Shown in pieces: positions 44,145-53,732 of a stretch of DNA of 64,000 nucleotides. How positions within the stretch are numbered: position 1 is the stretch's first letter; each line of letters starts with the position of its first letter. This stretch comes from Carpediemonas membranifera (taxonomy: Eukaryota; Fornicata), in NCBI GenBank assembly GCA_019828565.1, contig JAHDYR010000067.1, forward strand, positions 372,001 to 436,000, in the 5' to 3' direction. A model generated the notes under the pieces. The model was not told the DNA's origin. It searched no databases and saw only the letters and a program-made list of their open reading frames with translations. The position numbers and the translations under genes are program-made.

Positions 44145-45443
44145 ATGGTTTTAGTCAGCAACAGCCGTTTAGACGAGTATCGTCTTCATGTTGCAAGCAA
44201 AAAGCAGCCGTCTAGCATCCTCTTTTTCCTCGGGAGCGAGAAACTAGCCGAAATCCGCGCGGCGTTCATCCCGACAACGAGATTCCCAACATTCGAGGAT
44301 TTCCAATGCTTCTTTGAGACAGAGATCCGTCCTCCCATTCATAAGCCTTCCGAGCAGAATGAACCCGAGAAGAACGACGACGACAAATCGGCCGAGGAGC
44401 TCAGCGCTCTCCTGGCCAAGCTCAAGGATATAGACACCCAAGCGGCCTCGATCGCTTCAGACGAGCTGAAGCAGGCCTTCATCACCGCAGCCCTCAAGGC
44501 GGTCAGTCCGCCACCGACGGCCCCAGACACCTCGACCAACGCCTCAGAGCGCCTCTCGAGGGAGGAGCTCCGCGAGCGGGCGGACCTCTTGCTCACCTAC
44601 ACCGCGTACTTCGAGCTGACACCCGCCCAGCGGGCCAACCCAGCCGCTCGCGCGGCGGCGATCCTGGAAAGGACCACGCTCACAGGTGGAGACATCACCT
44701 CTATGCAGAAGATGTTCCTAGCTTTCGGCAAGCACTGTCGCCAGCTGAACCCCAAGTTCCCGACAGAAGAAAACGGTTACACGCCCCTCACCGAGAAGAG
44801 GCTGATATCCACGCTTTTCCGCGTGCTGACCCGCGGTTTTGACGTCACCGAAGCCGCCCTCGCCTTCGAGGATTTCGCCGACGGCGCCACCACCATCGAT
44901 GACGTCCAGCACCGCATCCTGGCTTTGCCAACTAACTCCGATGGGACGATCGTCACGCCTTGGTCCTTCTGCCAGAGGACCTCCGGTCCCATGGCAGGCG
45001 CCAAGGTCCCCGCTACACCGGGCAACGGCCGCAAGACCTGCCGCGTCCACGGTCCCGGCGGCCACTCTACTGAAGAGTGCCGGCTGCTGAAGCGCCAGAG
45101 TCAGGCTAACAGAGCCACACCGGCGGGCCGCCAACCTCAAGATCCCCGCCAGGGCCAGGCCTCTCAACGCACACCACACCAAGCCTCAGCCGCCCAGCAG
45201 AACCAGTCACGCCAGCCGCAGGCAGGTTGGTCCCCAACGACAGGCCGCTGGACAACCACAGCAGCCCCAGCAACCATCGACGTCGAAGGGTCCTTGGCAG
45301 TTCAGGCAGAACCCCAAGCAGGCCACACCATTCACACCGACACCCCCCAACAAGCCCCAACAAGGCAGCGTTCAGAACGTAGAGCATGCCGAGCACGCTT
45401 ACTCGCCGGGCCGGCTTCTCCGGATTCCAGTGACGATAGGTGA
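44145..45443 (+). CDS. Element 2 Gag
   Basis: This frame of about 432 aa from ATG 44145 (MVLVSNSRLDEY) lies only 12 nt from the LTR. The N-terminal two thirds are helical and carry the Gag capsid-like region (FPTFEDFQCFFETEIRPP; FGKHCRQLNPKFPTEENGYTPL). The variant zinc knuckle CRVHGPGGHSTEEC (C-x2-H-G-x3-H-x4-C) resembles that of element 1, suggesting that elements 1 and 2 share a Gag lineage. A long Gln/Pro-rich tail follows and runs in parallel with the pol frame. The stop is at 45443. Confidence 0.85.
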   Translation: MVLVSNSRLDEYRLHVASKKQPSSILFFLGSEKLAEIRAAFIPTTRFPTFEDFQCFFETEIRPPIHKPSEQNEPEKNDDDKSAEELSALLAKLKDIDTQAASIASDELKQAFITAALKAVSPPPTAPDTSTNASERLSREELRERADLLLTYTAYFELTPAQRANPAARAAAILERTTLTGGDITSMQKMFLAFGKHCRQLNPKFPTEENGYTPLTEKRLISTLFRVLTRGFDVTEAALAFEDFADGATTIDDVQHRILALPTNSDGTIVTPWSFCQRTSGPMAGAKVPATPGNGRKTCRVHGPGGHSTEECRLLKRQSQANRATPAGRQPQDPRQGQASQRTPHQASAAQQNQSRQPQAGWSPTTGRWTTTAAPATIDVEGSLAVQAEPQAGHTIHTDTPQQAPTRQRSERRACRARLLAGPASPDSSDDR

Positions 45444-48400
45444 CACGCTTATCTCAGCGACGGTCGACCCTGGCTCCGTAGTGTCCACCATCTCGCTGGA
45501 CCTCGCCAACGCACTCGCCCAGTTTGGCAGGAGGGGCCCCGACATGGTCCAGCTGACGGGCCCTGACGACCAAGGTCTCCAGCAACACGGCACCTTCGAG
45601 ACAACGCTGGTCGCGGACCGCTTGGGCGACCGCCGAACGATCATCGATTGGCCCCTGCACGTCATCAGCGGCAGGGCCGATAAGGTCCTCATCGGCTCGG
45701 ATATATTGTGGTTCTTAGGCCTCATGTCCGACGAGGGCATCATGCTTCGCCTCCGCCCGCAAGTTCACGACGGCGAGGACGAAGGCCTCCCCGACGACCA
45801 GACCGATGACTTCCACGCAGTCAACAACATCGTCAGCGACGACGCGGGCCCACTTGGCACACGCATCGCAAGCGACTTCCCGCTCAAAGCCGAGATGGCT
45901 GATGTCATCCGCCGGCACGCACCGGTATTCGGCGAGCTGCACCCTGACGGCGCCCAGATCGCCGCCGCAACGATTGACATCGTGCCAGGCGCACCCCTAC
46001 CCAACCATGCCCCTCGACCGCTCACGGCATCCACCGCCGAAAGAGTGCACGAGATTATCGACGACATGGACAGACAGGGCATCGTACGCGATTCCTACAG
46101 CCACGTGGCATCCGCAGCCGTCATCGTAGTGAAGAAGTCAAGCGAGTCACGACTTTGCGCCGACTACCGCGAGCTTAACTCGGTAACTACACCAGACAGG
46201 TTCCCCCTCGCAGATATCCGCACCTTCACCAACGACTTCATCGGTGCCAAGTACTTCTTCGCTTGTGACCTCCGGTCAGGTTTTCATCAAATGCCAGTAC
46301 GCGAAGACCACAAGTACCTCACCGCTATAACGCTGCCAGGCCGGTTCAAAGAGTACAACTTTGCACCCTTTGGTCTTCGTAACCTACCGTCACAGTTCCA
46401 GCGGGCCATCCAGGCAATCCTTGCCCCTGTGCGCGCCGACGGTACGAAGAACTACATCGATGACATCTTTGGTCGAGCCAAGACACCTCAGGAGCTTCTA
46501 GACCACGTCGACCGCCTACTCTGTATCGCAGAGGAACGCAACGTCCGCCTCCGCGGCGACAAGTGTGTCTTCGGGGCGACGTCTATCGAGATCCTCGGCG
46601 ATATCGTCGATGGCAAGGGCCGCCGCATGAGCCCTACTCGTGTCAGATCCATGCAGGACCTCGCCGCACCTCACTCGGTCAAGGACCTACGCATGATCAT
46701 CGGTATGTTCACATACCTCAGTGACTATATCCCCGACTGCCAGACACGCCTCAAGCCGCTCCAGGCCTTGGTCAGCAAGGTCCCACCCTACACCTTCAAC
46801 GACTGGGACGACACGCTTCAGGCTCTGTTTGATCAGCTCAAGCAGGCCGTGACAGACGAAGAGGTCCTCGCCCATCCGGACCAGAGCAGGCCCTGGCGCC
46901 TCGAGACCGACGCCTCTCTCGAAGGCATCGGCGGTGTCTTACTGCAGCTTGACTCGGACAACACATGGCGCGTCGTGTCATTCTTCTCAAAGGTCTTCAA
47001 CGACACACAGTCGCGTTGGTGCACGTACGACCAGGAGCTGTTCGCGATCATCTACTGCCTCACTCGGCCTGACCTCTCGCCCATCTTTAGAGTCCACCAG
47101 GACCTGACGATCTGGACGGACCACCGCAACTTGGTCTACCTGCACTCCAAGGCTGGCCAGGAAAACCGTAAGCACCTCCGCTGGCTGCTTATGATCCAAG
47201 AGTTCGAGTTCGTCATCAGACACATCGCAGGCGCGCAGAACACACTGGCCGACGCACTCAGTCGATACAACCCGCAGGCCACAGTCACGCAGGTCAACAA
47301 CGTCTCAGAGGCCGAGCTCGACGAAGACGCCAAGCGCAAGATCGTGCAAGAAGCTCACCGATACCACGAGGGCGAGCAGGCCACCATCAGGAACGTCCGC
47401 CAGCTTGGGCACGATTGGCCAGGCCTCCACTCCGACGTGCACGCAGTCGTGTCAACCTGCGTGTACTGCGCTAAGGCACGCCTCTCCGCTTTCATTAAGA
47501 CCACAACGCAGTCTTCTCTGCGCGACCGACCCTTCCAGACCATCGCTGTAGACACCATGGGTCCTTTCCCTGTCGACTCCGAGGGTTTCAGATACATCGT
47601 GGTGGCAACCGACATGTTTACCCGCTTCACGGAGCTCATCCCCACAGCTTCCAACAACGCGACGACGGTCGGGCTGGCACTTTGGTCCATCATCGGACGC
47701 TACGGTGTGCCTCGCGAGTTCCTTTCGGACAACGGCCCCGAGTACCGCAATCGGATGATAGAAGCTTTCCTTGATCGCTTGCAGGTCACGTACCACCGGA
47801 CAATCCCTTTCCACCCTCAGTCAAACGGCCTGGCCGAGAGACGCAACCAGGAAGTCAAGCGACACTTACGTGTGCTCTGTCTGATGTTTGACCGTTACGA
47901 CGCCTGGGCCTCCGTGGTCCCATACGTCCAGTACATCCTGAACACTACGGTCCACTCCGTCACCGGCGTCGAACCCATTGCTCTCTTGATGGGCAAGCAT
48001 GCCTCCGCTCGCGACTTCACGATCGCACCCAAGGAGGAGGGTAGAGTTCATACTCCCCTGGACGACATAGCCTCCTACATCGACGCGCTCACCGAGCACC
48101 TCCAGATCCTCGCCGACCAGGCCCTCAACCGCCAGCAGGCAATGACAAGGACCGCAGAGCCGACGCCCCCGATCGAGCCGGGCACTCTGGTCCTTCGTAA
48201 GAACGAGAGCCCCACGAAGCTACACGGCCACCGCGGCCCATTCCGCATCACAGCCGCCGACGGTTACGCAGCGGAGATCACGCCGCTCACTGGCGGCAAG
48301 AGCCGCCGGGTCCACCTGAGCCAGTTAATCCGCATCTGCCAAGGCCCCCTCAGCGACGCCGAACTGTTGCGCATCGCGGCTACCGACGACGAGGAGTATT

Positions 48401-48567
48401 ACGTCGAGAAAGTCCTAGAGGTCGACGACGAGACTGGCGACCTCCTCATTAAGTGGCTCGGCTTCCCTGAGGCTAAGGCCACGTGGGAGGGTCCCAACTC
48501 TGACGCCGCCCGCACGTCCGTCGTGCGCCGTCACCTCGAGGAGAGGGGTAGTGTCCCAATCAATTGA
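45091..48567 (+). CDS. Element 2 Pol (protease, RT, RNase H, integrase, chromodomain)
   Basis: This frame opens after a TGA at 45088-45090 and is +1 relative to gag, overlapping it by about 350 bp. Translation probably needs a ribosomal frameshift; otherwise an indel has separated the two. Protease sense appears near 45420 (LRIPVTIGDTLISATVDPGS, with D-P-G in the active-site position). RT has SRLCADYRELNSV, CDLRSGFHQMP, APFGLRNLPSQFQ and NYIDDIFGRA. RNase H has LETDASLEGIGG and TDHRNLVYL. Integrase has the HHCC domain (HRYHEGEQ...CVYCAKA) and a DDE core (VDTMGPFP, SDNGPEYRN, NGLAERRNQEV). A chromodomain ends the protein (YYVEKVLEVDDETGDLLIKWLGFPEAKATW). The catalytic residues that I can see are intact. 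Confidence 0.91.
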   Translation, partial: SARVRLTEPHRRAANLKIPARARPLNAHHTKPQPPSRTSHASRRQVGPQRQAAGQPQQPQQPSTSKGPWQFRQNPKQATPFTPTPPNKPQQGSVQNVEHAEHAYSPGRLLRIPVTIGDTLISATVDPGSVVSTISLDLANALAQFGRRGPDMVQLTGPDDQGLQQHGTFETTLVADRLGDRRTIIDWPLHVISGRADKVLIGSDILWFLGLMSDEGIMLRLRPQVHDGEDEGLPDDQTDDFHAVNNIVSDDAGPLGTRIASDFPLKAEMADVIRRHAPVFGELHPDGAQIAAATIDIVPGAPLPNHAPRPLTASTAERVHEIIDDMDRQGIVRDSYSHVASAAVIVVKKSSESRLCADYRELNSVTTPDRFPLADIRTFTNDFIGAKYFFACDLRSGFHQMPVREDHKYLTAITLPGRFKEYNFAPFGLRNLPSQFQRAIQAILAPVRADGTKNYIDDIFGRAKTPQELLDHVDRLLCIAEERNVRLRGDKCVFGATSIEILGDIVDGKGRRMSPTRVRSMQDLAAPHSVKDLRMIIGMFTYLSDYIPDCQTRLKPLQALVSKVPPYTFNDWDDTLQALFDQLKQAVTDEEVLAHPDQSRPWRLETDASLEGIGGVLLQLDSDNTWRVVSFFSKVFNDTQSRWCTYDQELFAIIYCLTRPDLSPIFRVHQDLTIWTDHRNLVYLHSKAGQENRKHLRWLLMIQEFEFVIRHIAGAQNTLADALSRYNPQATVTQVNNVSEAELDEDAKRKIVQEAHRYHEGEQATIRNVRQLGHDWPGLHSDVHAVVSTCVYCAKARLSAFIKTTTQSSLRDRPFQTIAVDTMGPFPVDSEGFRYIVVATDMFTRFTELIPTASNNATTVGLALWSIIGRYGVPREFLSDNGPEYRNRMIEAFLDRLQVTYHRTIPFHPQSNGLAERRNQEVKRHLRVLCLMFDRYDAWASVVPYVQYILNTTVHSVTGVEPIALLMGKHASARDFTIAPKEEGRVHTPLDDIASYIDALTEHLQILADQALNRQQAMTRTAEPTPPIEPGTLVLRKNESPTKLHGHRGPFRITAADGYAAEITPLTGGKSRRVHLSQLIRICQGPLSDAELLRIAATDDEEYYVEKVLEVDDETGDLLIKWLGFPEAKATWEGPNSDAARTSVVRRHLEERGSVPIN

Positions 48568-48604
48568 TTAAACCTCTTTCGCTAGCTGTTCTATCCATAC
48601 CACA
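48552..48604 (+). repeat. 3' LTR of element 2 (53 bp)
   Basis: It is identical to the 5' copy, follows the purine tract directly and is followed by the CATGC duplication. Confidence 0.93.
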
Positions 48605-48605
48605 C

Positions 48606-48858
48606 ATGCAGTCAATTCTGGTACCTTTTCTGGAACAAATAGTTCCAGAATTGGTTCCAGAATGCCAGAAAAAATGGCATTTGCAAGAAAAACTAAACGC
48701 GTTCAAACAATTTAGCGACGCCTTGCCATGGGATGTAAAGCAATATGCAACTAATACTGGGCCCAAGGAACGTTGATACGTACTGCTCTCATGAACTCAC
48801 TCACTTTTCAGCAGAGCTCGACCAAAAACTAACAGAGGCTTGCCCGAGGTGTGCTTAA
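48606..48858 (+). CDS. Small two-exon gene, function unknown, at the element 2 insertion site
   Basis: The ATG lies inside the target duplication of element 2. The first exon (48606-48771) encodes MQSILVPFLEQIVPELVPEC and a helical continuation to ATNTGPKE. A GT...AG intron of 40 nt (48772-48811, ending CACTTTTCAG) restores the frame to a short second exon, 48812-48858, ending TEACPRCA. Without splicing, the frame stops after one more Arg codon. The product would be 70 aa, with no family that I recognise. It is AT-richer than the dense gene region. If real, its native promoter has been separated from it by 4.5 kb. Confidence 0.35.
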
Positions 48859-49910
48859 GCCAGCTCCAACTCTCTCTCAGTCTGTGACAGCTCCCCCAAA
48901 AAATTATTCTTGCTCAAAGTTGAGGTTTTCGGGAAATACTGCCAAAAAGTTTGCTTCTGCTCAAGAACGGGGGATGCGCGTTGGATACCGACACCGTTAC
49001 GTAACAGTTTAACATTCATTATAACAGCGCTAGCCTCCAGATTTCCTTGCGCACGCCTTTATCTGGAGAAAATAGCACAAACTTTCGCAAGCAAACGCAA
49101 ATCGATAGAAAAATATGTTTCATGTCCAACGGAGCTAAAACTGAGCACAGTGTTATTCATCCTTCTATTCTACTAGTTTATCACTTCAAAAGGATCTGAA
49201 CTTCAGTATTGATGGTGTTATAGGCACTGGTTCGGTTCGAGTCAAAACTGACTAAACTGTGACGACGGCTAGGTGTTGAAACATGCCATACTCACTCGTA
49301 GCGTGGCGCTTAATAGTGCCAGAATTGCTTCACTGCCACAAATCAATGGAGGTTCATGTTTGTGCATAAAGTACACAAACATGAGAAGACACGAATTCGT
49401 CACTGAATTAGAGACGATGCGCATAAGAATCAAAGATTTGGTTCAAATAGAGGAATACTACCTCTTTGCAGACGATATCGCGAAGGAATACCTTGATGTT
49501 GCGTCCATATACCTGATGAAGGCAATCCTACGTTCTCAGTGAGGCAACTAGCAAACATGAACCGTATCAAGAGACAAATATTGAAGCACTCCCCGTCCAC
49601 ATCATGTTTGATAAATTTTCTGGTGTCATTCTGCTGTTAATATCAGACAAGCAAACAACGTAGTGATGCGGAGAGACCGCGTGCTGCTAGAATACGCAGG
49701 GCATGATGCACCTGTTGATACCAGGAGCGCTGTCTGGTATGATGATTAATTGCAACGAACGCGATCACCGGAAATTACCTTACCTTACCTTACCTGCAGG
49801 TACCATGGGTGTTCGTTTTCGTCTCCAAACGCCATCGTGTAAGAGCATAAAGAGCATTTTCTGTTTACTGTGCCGTTGGGGGATTGATGGCGCTGGCGTA
49901 GGGGTGCTGT
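48859..49910. other. AT-rich stretch with one small ORF
   Basis: No recognised gene is visible. A 53-aa frame at 49381-49542 (MRRHEFVTELETMRIRIKDL...) is helical and might be coding, but nothing supports it. A TTACC tandem (about 49775-49795) precedes the minisatellite. Confidence 0.4.
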
Positions 49911-50200
49911 GTAGGCGCCAGGGATGAGGCGCCAGGATGAGGCGCCAGGGATGAGACGCCAGGGATGAGGGAGCCAAGATGAGGGCGCCAGGGATGAGGC
50001 GCCAGGGATGAGGCGCCAGGGATGAGGCGCCAGGATGAGGGAGCCAAGATGAGGGCGCCAGGGATGAGGCGCCAGGGATGAGACGCCAGGGATGAGGCGC
50101 CAGGGATGAGGCGCCAGGGATGAGGCGCCAGGGATGAGGCGCCAGGGATGAGGCGCCAGGATGAGGGAGCCAAGATGAGGGCGCCAGGGATGAGGAGTAC
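49911..50200 (+). repeat. 14-bp minisatellite (GCGCCAGGGATGAG)n
   Basis: About twenty copies of GCGCCAGGGATGAG occur in tandem, with variant units AGCCAAGATGAG and GCGCCAGGATGAG recurring in the same order (a higher-order block seen three times). Both strands read open over it only because the repeat lacks stops. Confidence 0.92.
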
Positions 50201-50207
50201 AGTATTT

Positions 50208-50296
50208 GAACCCCGAAAACGCCATATTACCAGCACCAATGAGCTTCATCAACGAAGATGCGCTCACTGGTGCCTGTTATGGCGTTTTCGGGGTTC
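50208..50296. repeat. Hairpin 1 (18-bp perfect arms)
   Basis: The arms GAACCCCGAAAACGCCAT (50208-50225) and its exact reverse complement (50279-50296) enclose a further imperfect stem around ACCAGCACCAATGAGC and GCTCACTGGTGCCTGT. The structure could fold almost end to end with a ~14-nt loop. Confidence 0.85.
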
Positions 50297-50467
50297 GTCG
50301 ATCATTCTGCTCCCAAATCTGCACCTGTATTTTCGTGAGCATGCCCGGGAGCTGGGCCAGACGAGTGGTGCCACAGGGACTAAGCTCCGCTGCTCAGCCT
50401 CTGCCAGGCGACACTCGTCTGAATTCTGCACGAAAAAATTCAGACGACGAATGATGGGCAAGGGCCG

Positions 50468-50544
50468 CGAAAACGCTGAAGTACCAGCGCAAGTAGAGCG
50501 GTTTGCAATAAAATAGCTTACTTGCGCTGGTGCTGGCGTTTCGG
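50468..50544. repeat. Hairpin 2, related to hairpin 1
   Basis: The left arm CGAAAACGCTGAAGTACCAG continues into CGCAAGTAGAGC, and the right arm runs GCTTACTTGCGCTGGTGCTG then GCGTTTCGG. The arms pair over about 29 bp. The outer CGAAAACGC and the inner ACCAGC cores are shared with hairpin 1, so the two look like members of one family. Confidence 0.8.
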
Positions 50545-50559
50545 GGCCTGAATTGCCCC

Positions 50560-51330
50560 GGGCGCTCTCCAGGCTTCTCTCCGGGCTCCTCTCTCCCGGG
50601 CGCTCTCGGGCTTCTCTCTCCGCGCTCTTCTCCCCGGGCGCTCTCCGGGCTTCTCTCTCCGGGCTCCTCTCTCGGGCGCTCTCGGGCTTCTCTCTCTCCG
50701 GGCGCTCTCGGGCTTCTCTCTCGGGCTCTCTCGGGCGCTCTCGGGCTTCTCTCTCCGCGCTCTCTCGGGCGCTCTCGGGCTTCTCTCGGGCTCTCTCTCC
50801 GGGCGCTCTCGGGCTTCTCTCGGGCTCTCTCGGGCGCTCTCGGGCTTCTCTCTCCCGGGCTCCTCTCTCCCGGGCTCTCCCGGGCTTCTCTCCCCGCTCC
50901 TCTCTCCCGGGGCTCTCCCGGGCTCTCTCTCCCGAGCTCTTCTCCCCGGGGCTCTCCCGGGCTCTCTCTCCCCGCTCTTCTCCCCCGGGCTCTCCCGAGC
51001 TCCTCTCCCCGCTCTTCTCCCCCGGGCTCCTCTCCCGGGCTCTTCTCCCCGGGCTCTCTCCCGAGCTCCTCTCTCCCGAGCTCTTCTCCCCGGGCGCTCT
51101 CCCGGGCTCCTCTCTCCGCGCTCTTCTCCCCGGGCGCTCTCCGGGCTCTCTCCGCGCTCTTCTCCCCGGGCTCTCTCCGGGCTCCTCTCCGCGCTCTTCT
51201 CCCCGGGCGCTCTCCCGGGCTCCTCTCCGCTCTTCTCCCCGGGCTCTATCTCCGGGCTCCTGTCAGCGCTCTTCTCCCCGGGCTCTATCCTCCGGGGCTC
51301 CTGTCCCCAGCGCTGTTTCCCAGGCGCTCT
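50560..51330 (+). repeat. CT/GGGC-rich satellite (about 0.77 kb)
   Basis: Irregular tandem units built from GGGCGCTCTC, GGGCTTCTCTCTC and CGCGCTCTTCTCCCC alternate in blocks of roughly 20-50 bp. The composition drifts from CTCTCGGG in the first half to TTCTCCCCGGG in the second. Two frames are open across it, but they encode only Ser/Leu/Pro/Arg runs and I do not treat them as genes. Confidence 0.9.
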
Positions 51331-52344
51331 GCTCTCTCCAGCGTCCTCACTCGTAAATGTACGTTGCTGTCTTGTCTGCTTGATCTGATTTCATTTAGTG
51401 TGCACTTTAGGGGATAGTTTCATTGCAACGCCAAAATGGCGAGTTCAGGTTGTAGCAATGATCTGATGCGCGGAATGTACTAGAAAACATTGCAATTACA
51501 ACGCAAAGCAGCGAAAAGCGGAGAAATCAACATCAATAACAACATCAACACCAAAAGAACAGTATCCCAAAGAATTGTGGGCGTTGCTGCGCCAAAGAGC
51601 AATAAATGACCACAAAGCATTCGCTTATGCACAATTAGCTGCCAGAAAGAACACTACACCGTTACTTTGGATCATCCCAGTTCGCCGGAGATGACGCAGG
51701 TCCAGAACGCTGCCTTGGAGGGCTGGTGAAGCGGTTGTGTAGCGCTTACTCGCCTGGCCTTTGGGGCTCTCTCAACATCCTTCCAGACTACTGCATTGTC
51801 ATTCACCGGAGGAGCAGGCCAGAGTCACTTGCCATCTGGCGCATCATGAGGAGATATTGGAATGTGATGATGTGTTTATTGACTAAATGAGCTGGAATTA
51901 GGCGGGTTTGATGTTGCTTACATGTTCTGTGGCATGCCTGATGTCCAAAGATGTATTTTGGCACAGTGATGTTGTTTAGTGTGCTCATTGCTGACCGCAT
52001 AGTTATCTGACGTCAATGTGTCGTGTTGATGGCAAGAAATCGATGGTAGCTCGCACGTTTGAGGTAGTTGCTTGTTGCATCGATGCAACGCACTTTAAGG
52101 ATTAACCACCTGCACCCCATAGCCGTTTCCTAAGGCCAGATACGGTCCTCTGTAGCGTATATACACGCGTGAATTGGGACTAGATGGGACTAGATGCAGT
52201 GTTGTGGCATGCCCGGTCTAGCTGAATCCACAAATGTGGATCGGCTCGGGCTGCCGTATAGGTGGCCTGCTCTGGACTTATGGCTGGAGATACAGTTGGC
52301 AGGTAGTTGACTCGTACATGCTCATATGGACAACCGACGGCCAT
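51331..52344. other. Non-coding stretch
   Basis: No gene, known repeat or RNA is recognised. It contains one ATCCACAAATGTGGAT palindrome at 52226-52241, which also occurs in variant form near position 63300. Confidence 0.45.
52226..52241. promoter_or_regulatory. Dyad ATCCAC-N4-GTGGAT, copy 1
   Basis: This 16-bp dyad (ATCCACAAATGTGGAT) shares its arms with the copies at 63200-63215 and 63353-63368. It may be a protein-binding site. Confidence 0.4.
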
Positions 52345-53732
52345 TTACTTCTGGTGCTTTTCCTGCTCTCTCTTCTCCATCAGGTCGTCATACTCGGCCC
52401 TCGTCAGCCTCACAGTTGTCATCCCGGCATCACGGATGTGCTCAAAGGCCTCAACGGGCAGCTTCGGCATCCCGTCGTCGCTGTCGCTGCTGCTGCCGAA
52501 GTCTGACTCGCTCTCGTGATAGCGGCGAAGGCGAATGCGTCTGCTGGGCTCCCTGGTCTTCATAGAGTCATAGAGCGGAGCGAGCCCACTTCCATTGGTC
52601 CCGCTACGGACACCCTCATCGGTATCTCTCTCAGACATATCACACTCAACCTGTTGTGACTGAACAAATGACAGGTTGTCGACGAGGCTATCCTCGGCAT
52701 CGCTGTCTGAACTCTCCTCATCCTCCCACTCTCCTTCCAGCATCTCCAACCCGGCCTCATCGTCAGACTCGCCCTCCACCGCGGTCTCCGGCATCTCTGC
52801 CTCGCCAGCTGTCTCGTCAAACAGCGCCTCATCGTCAGACTCCCCCTCCCCGTGTCGTCCCCCTCGGGCTTACGCTGGTCGTGGAGCTGGACCATCCTAA
52901 TCCTGAGCTTGTTGTAAAGCCAGTCATCGAGCGTCGGCGGCACCAGGTCGGCAGAGCTTCGGATCTCCGGGTTGAGATCGAGGATCGTTGGGCGTCGCGT
53001 GGTCGTTAAGTGACTGGACGCCAACTGGCGCCTGAACTGCTCATCGGTCAGGCTGATGCGCTTGTCCTTAATGACCTTACGAACCTTGGTCGGATCCCTG
53101 GGCCTGCCCGTCCGTCTCTGTGTCTCAATCACCCGCTTCTTGAGCTGATTGAGATCGACATGCACAGTGGGCGCATAGCGAAGCTGGTTAACACTCAGCC
53201 CGACCGACTTGAGAGCCTGCGAGAAGGTGCTAGGCATCACAGCGGACATCGCGGATGGTGCCCCGGTGAATAGCAACCAGTCAGCGAGTTCCGGGGGAAT
53301 CTGGAGCTCGCTCACATCAATATCGCGGGCTGATGTGGCAGTCATGCCTGTGTGGCTGATGATAAGAGCCAGCGCATTGTAGGGGAAGACTAGTCGGACA
53401 ATAGCTTCCGATGCGACAGGCTCAAACTGCCCAAGCGGCTTGACATTGTCTCTGCCGGAGTTTCGGAATGAGTTGACGGCACTGAGAGTGACAGCAGCGG
53501 TTGCCTTGCTCAATGATGCAGCAAAACCGGGCACAAGCGATCTAACCTCCTCGGACCGGATCACGGAGAGCGCTTCGTCCTCGGTACTCCCTCGCTCACG
53601 TTGTACGAATTGAACGAACCGCGAAAGGTTGTTTGCGGCCGCTTTCCGGGAAGATTTCTTGCTGATGGTGCACAACCAAGCATTCTTCACGTCTTGCATG
53701 CTTGTTTCCATCTCCCGCGGGCTTCCTTCCAT
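52345..53732 (-). CDS. Possible degenerate tyrosine-recombinase-like protein with acidic tail, one frame break
   Basis: I join two frames into one gene of about 460 aa. The 5' part starts MEGSPREMETSMQDV. It has a helical bundle (NAWLCTISKKSSRKAAANNLSRFVQFVQ) like the SAM-like core-binding domain of tyrosine recombinases, then a helix pair (YNALALIISHTGMTATSARDIDVSEL) placed like 'LLLLTGLR-SEL'. The catalytic Arg position reads Thr, and no clear HxxR or Tyr motif follows, so activity is unlikely. After ~270 residues, coding sense moves to another frame at a CCCC/GGGG run near 52850 and continues as a very acidic tail (ESDDEAGLEMLEGEWEDEESSDSDAED) with a basic end. It could be a domesticated Crypton- or DIRS-like protein, or an unrelated chromatin protein. 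Confidence 0.5.

Larger units (their letters stand above)
44080..48604 (+). mobile_element. Ty3/gypsy chromovirus 2 (53-bp LTRs)
   Basis: This full-length 4525-bp element has identical 53-bp LTRs (TGTCCCAATC...ACCACA). A purine tract (GAGGAGAGGGGTAG) abuts the 3' LTR. The 5-bp target duplication CATGC lies at 44075-44079 and 48605-48609. The copy at the right edge contains the start codon of a small open frame, so the element entered at the beginning of a gene-like sequence. Gag and pol are in different frames, and pol is otherwise unbroken. Confidence 0.94.

Noticed and set aside
49911-50200. CRISPR-like array
   Set aside because: Units are contiguous 14-mers with no unique spacers of constant length; this is a minisatellite in eukaryotic DNA.
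50530-51417. Two long overlapping open frames of about 270-295 aa
   Set aside because: They are open only because the CT satellite lacks stop codons; the peptides are pure low-complexity repeats and occur in two frames at once.
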